Assembly: GCA_009733575.1 (NCBI GenBank)
Contig: ML769424.1
Location: 2,624-66,623 of the forward strand
Source: Gymnopus androsaceus JB14
Taxonomy: Eukaryota; Basidiomycota; Agaricomycetes; Agaricales; Omphalotaceae
DNA length: 64,000 bases
Direction of reading: 5' to 3'
Shown here: one piece after another, positions 58,140-64,000 of the stretch
Layout of the letters: each line of letters opens with the position of its first letter
How positions within the stretch are numbered: position 1 is the stretch's first letter
The notes under the pieces: model-generated
The model's database searches: none
What the model was told of the DNA's origin: nothing
The model's input: the letters and a program-made list of their open reading frames with translations, nothing else
Translations under genes and position numbers: made by a program

Positions 58140-58930
58140 AGGGCCATACATCTTCACTTTTTATTGAAGCCTGCAGTGTACAATTTGCAGATGATTTTCT
58201 TTGTGAAACAATCCAGAACCAAGAGCTTCCTGTAGTCGGAAGGCTGAGGATAAAGGTGGCCTAAGGGCCTTCCCAATATTTGCCATTTGTCGTGCACGCT
58301 GGAAAAACTTAGTCGCATACTAGGAAGATTTGTAGAAGAGAAGGTTTGGGAAGGATGCAGCAAGGATGACACTACAAATAACCATTAAGTGGGCCCGACT
58401 TGGATGGAGAAGTAAAACTCTGCACCAGATAGGTGATATTTCTCAAGATTGCAATGAGTACTTACCAATATCATCTGTGACTGAAATCCGATCCAAGTTG
58501 CGACAGTTTATTTCATAGCTGTTTATGGTCTGCTACATGGAAAGTGACGAGTTCATGTGCATAGTGCACACTTCAAGCGATAATACTCTACCTTAACAAT
58601 TAGGCAACCATTGAGTTCCTCGAGGACGAAGCACTTCTAGCCACTGAGCCGAAGTTGTTATGAGATTGATGTTCTCTTTGTGGCTTGCAAACAAGCCAGA
58701 TATGGTATTCTAGGATGGAGTAAGCGCCAATGCATCGAGACCTGAAGGAAACGAACAAAGGACAGGAAGAAGCCACTAATGCCAGATCTAGTGACTGAGA
58801 GCAAAGCACCGATACCGCAAAGCATTAACTTGAGGAAACTTTTCAACGTATTAGCCTGAATGTCTGAATACTGACCAAAGAGGAATTGGTGATGCTTTTG
58901 TGCTTTTCTGGGATGAACTTGAAGTGAAAG
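58140..58930 (-). pseudogene. Decayed duplicate of 38560-39500
   Basis: Shares colinear blocks with 38560-39500 (see that entry). The minus-strand fragments MRLSFSSVHDKWQILG and matching pieces are interrupted by stops, and no domain is recognisable. It ends a short distance before the TRIM-like element. Confidence 0.4.
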
Positions 58931-58977
58931 TTGAAGCTAGCGCGGAAGAGCAAGTGCTTATTTGCTTCGCCTCTCAC

Positions 58978-59881
58978 TGTTGGATTTGATTTTGCCGAGT
59001 GCTGTTGCTCGCCACGGCTTCCAATTGAAAATTAGTAATTACTGTATATATAAGCCCGCCTGTAGTAAATCGATCCCCCATCCGTTTGCCTCCCGACTCC
59101 CACTACGAGGCTCAAACGGAATATATTGTTTGACTCTGCCTTCCCTCGAGTGACGACACACCGTGTTATCCAACACAAACGGATCCTGGCTAGTCTAGCG
59201 AGCCAGTAAATAGCGCTACAAGGATCTTTGGGTTGAGCCCCTATCCTCACTGTCATCACTCGAGACATTATCCATTCTCTCGACTCTATTCAAGTCGCCT
59301 GGCGAGGCGCAACCAATGATATTCTGCCCCCCTTGATGTGTTTGCTACCACTCGATGAACCCCGATTCCCTTTCCCAGCATCGATGATTGCTGTGGATGT
59401 TGCCGAGTCACGACGACGGCTCAGAAGAACCCCTGTTGATTTGTGCAGCTACGACGAATGCTGTGCACACCGTTATTTTGCCAATGAAGAAGACCTTGAA
59501 GACCTTGCAGCCGCCGTCTATGATGAACGACGATGTCCTGTTTCCGAGACCGAAGATGATCCCCCGCCGACTACGATGAACGTCGACCTGTTTGTTCCCA
59601 TTCCCGCCGAAGATTTTCCTCCCCGCTTTTCACTTTCCGAGGGTGCATTGAGCTTGAGAGGCTCACACGGCACTCGCGAGGGTGTGTTGGATTTGATTTT
59701 GCCGAGTGCCGTTGCTCGCCACGGCTTCCAATTGAAAATTAGTAATTACTGTATATAAGCCCGCCTGTAGTAAATCGATCCCCCATCCGTTTGCTTCCCG
59801 ACTCCCACTACAAGGCTCAAACGGAATATATCGTTTGACTCTGTCCTTTCTCAAGTGACGGCGTACCTGTGTATCACAACA
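58978..59881. mobile_element. TRIM-like LTR element, complete
   Basis: Two direct LTRs (58978-59175, 198 bp; 59685-59881, 197 bp) start TGTTGGAT and end CCAACA or ACAACA. They are about 95 percent identical by eye. The element is flanked by a perfect 5-bp duplication CTCAC (58973-58977 and 59882-59886). The internal part is only about 509 bp, far too short for gag-pol. It does hold an open frame from about 59333 rich in Asp/Glu/Pro that runs into the 3' LTR. The LTR has TATATAAG near 59048. This size fits a terminal-repeat retrotransposon in miniature, which relies on another element's enzymes. Confidence 0.9.
59333..59758 (+). CDS. Internal ORF of the TRIM-like element
   Basis: An acidic, Pro-rich ORF of about 141 codons occupies most of the internal region and terminates inside the 3' LTR. 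It shows no zinc knuckle, protease or other retroelement motif. It may be captured host sequence or chance; no function is assigned. Confidence 0.3.
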   Translation: MMCLLPLDEPRFPFPASMIAVDVAESRRRLRRTPVDLCSYDECCAHRYFANEEDLEDLAAAVYDERRCPVSETEDDPPPTTMNVDLFVPIPAEDFPPRFSLSEGALSLRGSHGTREGVLDLILPSAVARHGFQLKISNYCI

Positions 59882-60475
59882 CTCACTACTCTCACTTGCC
59901 AGACAGAAGACTTGAAAGAAGGCAGGGAACGATTGAAGTTAGAGAACGAGGGACTGAATAATGTTGTAGCAAGGGAGGAGAGACTGCTCCAGGAAGTCCT
60001 TGAATGCGCGAGGAAAGCCGAATCCGAAGCCACCTCCGCTCCCAGCTCAAATCCGAATCCTCCCAATCGAAAACTCATTCCGCGAGATGGAGTCTGCTCT
60101 ATCGGAGTCGACAGCCCTCTCGCAGAAATCTGAAGGAGAGCATGTTACGCTCCGGGAAAGCATCAAACACCTCACCGAGTCGTGGAAGTTGGACACAGAT
60201 CGACTACGTGACCAAATCCGGAAACAGAGGCCGAGGTTATGGGGGAAAGTATCGTAGGCTGGTCGAAGAGGTCCAGGCTAGTCGGAGCGGGCAGGAAGGA
60301 GGAGGATAGTGAAAGGTAGATCGAGAGGAGGTGGATGGAGGAGATTGAGAAGATTAAGGAGAAGGTAGGGAAGACCTGTAAGGAAGGCGACGGCGAGGCA
60401 GCTAGTCGCTGAACTCGCGAGGTTGATGCAGAATACAGGAAGACGTATTATGGATTCATCTCCAAATCCATGATC
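59882..60475 (+). pseudogene. Coiled-coil protein, paralog 2, TRIM-disrupted
   Basis: Directly after the TRIM-like element the sequence resumes the coiled-coil gene (TCQTEDLKEGRERLKLENEG) homologous to 47150-46950. It continues through a second segment (TALSQKSEGEHVTLRES, LTESWKLDTDRLRDQ) and a third (EEIEKIKEKVGKTCKEGDG) to RRIMDSSPNP and TGA near 60473. The three segments are in different frames, so besides losing its 5' end the gene has frameshifts near 60040 and 60240-60350. Long heptad-like helices suggest a filament or scaffold role; no named family is recognised. Confidence 0.6.
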
Positions 60476-60875
60476 TAGATGACTACAATCATGCTCTGTC
60501 GCTCCTACTCATGTCTGTCTGTATAACATTCCACATTTTTGCTTTACATACCGTTATCGTTATTACATCACCATTCACACTGGCATTACTCTCACTCACT
60601 TTCATTCGTTCATTCACTGCTACTAGTATTGTATCTTTACCGACACGCCCACTTCACCACCATCATCCATTCCTAGGCTTCCGACTCGGATTCGTCTGGA
60701 CACGGACATGACTATATACTTAACTACGTACTTCCCATACTTTAAATTTCTTGATTATACCTAGTACCACATTAATTGTTTTAGTACTTATTAGTAGCCA
60801 GAGCAGCGTCGCGTGTCGCAATCTTCATCTGTATGCACTTTCAGGCCCCCAAATACATATCTAATGAACAGCTCC

Positions 60876-60945
60876 GTGGTAGTATCGGTTAGTACACACG
60901 CGACTGACGGCTGAAGATGTGCGCGAAAGGCGCTTTCATGTGGTT
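60876..60945 (+). pseudogene. tRNA-Asp pseudogene
   Basis: Resembles the 5' half of the tRNA-Asp at 52771 (GGTAGTATCGGTTAGTACA, then CGCGACTG). The anticodon loop reads ACTGACG instead of TTGTCA, and the T arm and 3' acceptor strand are missing. Flanking DNA is also homologous to the intact locus, so it is a decayed duplicate. Confidence 0.7.
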
Positions 60946-61020
60946 TTTTTCTTTTTCTTGCTTGATTCTTAATATCCGAATCGGAGGGAATCGAAGGGAA
61001 TCGAAGTCATGGTTCATGGA

Positions 61021-61329
61021 TTATAGATTATTTTTATGGATATACAAAGCCATACTTAATCCTTCCTCTCCAATCTTCACAAAATCCCCGGCCGGTTCTA
61101 ATATTCGAGTAGTAATCTCTTTGAACTTGCAGCGATCAGCGAGAAACGAGATCCGTTGTAAAGAAGAGGCTGTTATCTCGCATTCGGCTGCAGCAGATAT
61201 CTGCTTCGTTCTCATCAGACCTCGGTCCTCTCGAGATTTTTGTAGCGTGGATTCAGTATCCGATAAAGAACTACATAATCCGGATTCACTTACAATACAG
61301 CTGTCCACCGCCTTGGGCAATTCTGACAC
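61021..61329 (-). CDS. Unrecognised small ORF
   Basis: A 102-codon open frame (MSELPKAVDSCIVSES start) with a helical, charged middle (FLADRCKFKEITTRIL). It could be the first exon of a larger host gene, because the frame reads sensibly, but no partner exon was found. Confidence is low. Confidence 0.25.
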   Translation of the reverse strand: MSELPKAVDSCIVSESGLCSSLSDTESTLQKSREDRGLMRTKQISAAAECEITASSLQRISFLADRCKFKEITTRILEPAGDFVKIGEEGLSMALYIHKNNL

Positions 61330-61504
61330 AGTTCGTGTTCATCGGGGCTGCTCAGGCTTCAGGTTTCATCTATTCTTTTCATCTCTGGTTTCGGCGATGG
61401 TACCTGGATAACAAGCTGGGGATAGGATAGACTCGGAGGAAGGTGTATGGCTTGGCGAGAGTGGTGTTGCTGTCCACCGGTGCCAACAGTTTTTGAGCCA
61501 CGGG

Positions 61505-62314
61505 TCATAAGTGTTCATCGAGAGCCGTTCGCCTTGGCACTGTCTTGTCAAAGATGGAATACTGGTCACTGAGTTGTACGGCTGTAGGAATTCCCCGCTC
61601 AAAACGATAGAGAAACAGGTAGATTAAGAGCATAGTTTTGCCTAGGTAAGAGGAAATCAAAATCAACATCGATCTGTTTTGGAACACGACGACAAACCAA
61701 AGCCTGGAACTCGAGGCGAACACTAAACGACGGCGCTTACTGGATGACTTCATCGGAATGGTAAGCCAAATGATTTGTCTTCGAATGTTTACGCGAATTT
61801 TTCGCGTCGCGAAACACCGGTTTCTGTGCAGTAGGTTCTCCCTCTCACCGACACACTGCCAGTGACCGTAAATTTTCGGCGCATAGTCAGTGATGTTTTG
61901 AGGTAACCTCCTTCCAAAAGTGACACATACGCCCATAAACCCATGGAGGGGATGTAAGGTCCAAAGAGTGGGAAGTCGAACCAAAATGGGATCCAGCATC
62001 CGTATACACCCCGGCTCCATGCAAGAAAATTTCCTGGAGCACATCAAACGGCAATCTTCTAACAGGGTTAAGCATCTCCTTATGTTCTATCACAGCTCCT
62101 CGAGTTTGCTTCAAGGTAGCCTCTAGATGATGAGATGCTGAATCTCCGATTCGCCCTCAATACCAAACTTTCGAAATCGATGCTCTTCATCCTCAGTTGG
62201 TCCTTCATTCAAATGGAGAAGGTTCTCAATGCGAGGAGTACGATGAGGAATGGCGATGGGAGTGTCGGCAGATGAATGTCCGCACGAGGGGCAGCGGAGA
62301 GGAAGATCTGTCAT
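61505..62314 (-). pseudogene. F-box protein, copy 2 (decayed)
   Basis: Paralog of the gene at 56314, opening at ATG 62314 with PLRCPSCGHSSADTP. Homology continues through the F-box (LNPVRRLPFDVLQEIF) and PWVYGRMCHFWKEV to about 61800. Beyond that the two copies differ. The second Cys pair of the zinc-ribbon-like motif is Arg here (HRTPR against HCTPC). A deletion of about 45 bp lies between the helix and the F-box. Unlike copy 1 it has CGA, not TGA, just before the F-box. Upstream of the start, a TIR element separates it from further homologous sequence at 63695. Confidence 0.7.
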
Positions 62315-62385
62315 TTAAGCCTGAAGAATATGTGGTCATTACTCGGAAGAGGATTTCAGATATTCCAGCTGATTGCGAAATCGTA

Positions 62386-63323
62386 AGGTAGGGGACAGGC
62401 AAATGCTGCCAACCCCACGTGCTAATTTGTGACGCTCCTTATTTAGTAATAATTAGGCGCTCAGCGCAAATTTCGTACAATTGCATTTGTTTAAGCACAG
62501 CGCGAGCACTTATCGCTTATCACAAACCCAGAATCATTCAGATATACCCCAGGAGTATACTGCTTTTTTCCGGAGATTTTACATCAAAATTTGAGTGACT
62601 AGATAGGAAAATACTGTAAAACTCTGCAAAACTGCATGCTGTGAAGAGCACTTAAGCTGCTCATTTCCTCCTCGCAATGCCCAAACAGAAGAAGGTGCAA
62701 AAAACATCAGTAAACAATTTATGGGGTACAAGAAAGGGTCTAAAGAAGATCATAGAGATGTCCAAGTCCCTTTGCTGTCAATCCATCATTTTTTTACTCG
62801 TTCCATGCGGTTTATGGATGTGTATGCACATGAACTCAGTGGACTTCAAGTCGCTTGGGCTGCACAGAGGTATAAAGGTCATCGTGTACTTCCTGAGTCA
62901 GTTTTGAATGAATTATTGGACGAAAATATCACTTAGTCATTGTAACTTGCTCTTTAGACTTGTAGAGCATTACTGTATTATTGTATATCTCACTGTATCA
63001 CTATTCCATATTGCTATTTACCTTTAGAGTACTTATCTTAGGGTGTATATAGTTGTAGTGTACAGTTTTTGACTGATAATGTTATAATTTGGCAGTATTT
63101 TCCTATCTAGTCAGTCAAATTTTAATGTAAAATCTCCAGAAAAAGACAGTACACTCCTGGGGTGTATTTGAATGATTCTGGGTTTGGGATAAGCGATAAA
63201 TGCTCGCGTTGTGCTTAAACAAATGGAATTGTACGAAATTTGCACTGAGCGCCTAATTATTACTAAATAAGGAGCGTCACAAATTAGCACGTGGGGTTGG
63301 CAGCATTTGCCTGTCCCCTACCT
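62386..63323. mobile_element. Pogo-like Tc1/mariner deletion derivative
   Basis: A 938-bp element with inverted arms of about 230 bp (AGGTAGGGGACAGG end, TTTAGTAATAATTAGGCGC inside) and TA on both sides (62384-62385, 63324-63325). The right TIR of the outer element shows the uninterrupted sequence at this TA. Between the arms, 62677-62936 retains coding pieces (RFMDVYAHELSGLQ, YKGHRVLPESVLNELLDE) matching the C-terminal end of pogo/DDE-superfamily transposases of mushrooms as I know them. The catalytic domain is deleted. Confidence 0.85.
62677..62936 (+). pseudogene. Transposase C-terminal remnant
   Basis: Two overlapping frames share the coding signal: MPKQKKVQKTSVNNLWG in one, and FMDVYAHELSGLQVAWAAQR to the stop at 62934 in the other. 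The second matches the tail of pogo-like transposases. Everything with catalytic residues is missing. It is a useful marker of the autonomous parent. Confidence 0.6.
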
Positions 63324-63694
63324 TAGCACAGTTTCGCAGAAACGCTGTTTACTGATGGTGTTTACAGCACAAATAAAAATGACGAAATTGGCTCCACCTT
63401 CTTCTCCCACACGGTCACCTGGCAGTTTTCACCTCCTCGACGACACCAGATCATTGTGACAGGACTCAAGACTTTATTCTACTGAACCGTAGATGGGTGA
63501 ACATGCAATTCATGGGTTAGCAAAAGAGTGAAGATAGCTTTTTTTTCAGCAGGATCAATGGATCGATAGTTGCCATTGTAAAATTCGAGAACGTAGAGAA
63601 TTATTTTGAATGGATAACGGCAAGTGGAGCAAATTTGTTTACACCATCCGTAAAGAGTGTTTCTGCAAAACTGTGCTACGATTTCGCAATCAGC

Positions 63695-64000
63695 TGTCAA
63701 GGGTACACACAGTTTCGGAGACGATCAAGAGGTGACGAAGATTCCGATCGGTGATATAGTCTCACGCTAGGTGAGGGTATCAAAAAGGAAGGAGTCCAGC
63801 CCAGGGTCCATCGGCAAGAGACTTGCCGTTAGTATGATTTAGCGCCTGTACTATCAATATTTCACTCATATAGTACTTAGATCTACTCTTTTCGAAGCTA
63901 GCAGCTGGTGCGTTCAAATGATTTGCTCAAATAAATGATTGCTTGCACTATGTGAGTATCTTCGCATTGTATGAGCAAGTTCTCAGATTGTGGTATACAT
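63695..64000. other. F-box upstream flank
   Basis: 63695-63730 is homologous to the sequence upstream of F-box copy 1 (near 56370-56400), placing it as the continuation of the copy 2 promoter region interrupted by the TIR elements. The remainder shows no gene. Confidence 0.5.

Larger units (their letters stand above)
62366..63694. mobile_element. Outer TIR element
   Basis: Inverted termini CAGCTGATTGCGAAATCGTA at both ends extend for about 38 bp, counting across the inner insertion. The F-box paralog near 56369 gives the empty site (GATATTCAAGGGTACAC), so the duplicated bases are TC. It is non-coding except for the inner element. The superfamily is unassigned because of the 2-bp duplication. 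Confidence 0.82.

Noticed and set aside
60876..60945. Second functional tRNA-Asp
   Set aside because: The T arm and 3' acceptor strand are missing and the anticodon loop is altered.

Overview
The window is eukaryotic and almost certainly from an agaricomycete (mushroom-forming basidiomycete). The evidence is the short GT-AG introns (about 45-60 nt), a NACHT-WD40 NLR gene in two paralogs, F-box genes, an intron-bearing tRNA-Asp, and transposon families typical of basidiomycetes (Plavaka, KDZ/CxC, gag elements with Gly-X-Y tracts, LINE fragments). It is an accessory, transposon-dominated region. Little single-copy host sequence can be recognised.

Layout. 1-4795: mosaic of an LTR-element gag, a hAT-like MITE and a Plavaka left end; from about 1.7 kb it carries many single-base indels that look like unpolished long-read sequence. 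4.8-7.45 kb: non-coding, with a hAT-type MITE nested in another terminal-inverted-repeat (TIR) element. 7.46-10.97 kb: decayed gag with the same MITE. 10973-18002: an almost complete Plavaka transposon with TIRs and three genes. 18.0-20.43 kb: a foldback-like repeat whose two arms are inverted tandem arrays around a 175-bp satellite, ending at a 25-N gap. 20.45-25.1 kb: second good gag copy, with a TA-flanked TIR element, a 58-bp inversion, a zinc knuckle, a polypurine tract and a probable 3' LTR. 25.1-32.45 kb: AT-rich repeats, a SINE-like piece and one unrecognised multi-exon gene on the minus strand. 32450-32474: second 25-N gap, followed by another copy of the foldback-like repeat to about 35.6 kb. 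35.65-37.6 kb: 5'-truncated NLR. 41.0-43.6 kb: CxC5/CxC6/KDZ gene. 44.1-46.65 kb: Cys/His-cluster gene broken by a 529-bp foldback MITE. 46.9-47.5 kb: truncated coiled-coil gene. 48.5-52.0 kb: second NLR with six near-identical WD40 repeats. 52.77 kb: tRNA-Asp. 54.6-56.3 kb: F-box gene. 57-58 kb: LINE 3' end. 58978-59881: complete TRIM-like LTR element inside a coiled-coil paralog. 61.5-63.7 kb: second F-box copy and doubly nested TIR elements.

The genes do not form a pathway. The common theme is duplication followed by insertion and decay: two NLRs, two F-box genes, two coiled-coil genes, two tRNA-Asp loci and three gag copies. The paralogs supply natural empty sites, so several insertions can be dated relative to each other and their target duplications read exactly. 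One F-box pair shows strong CpG-to-TpG/CpA decay, suggesting cytosine methylation. The two 25-N gaps at repeat boundaries and the indel-rich patches show that part of the duplication may be an assembly artefact.
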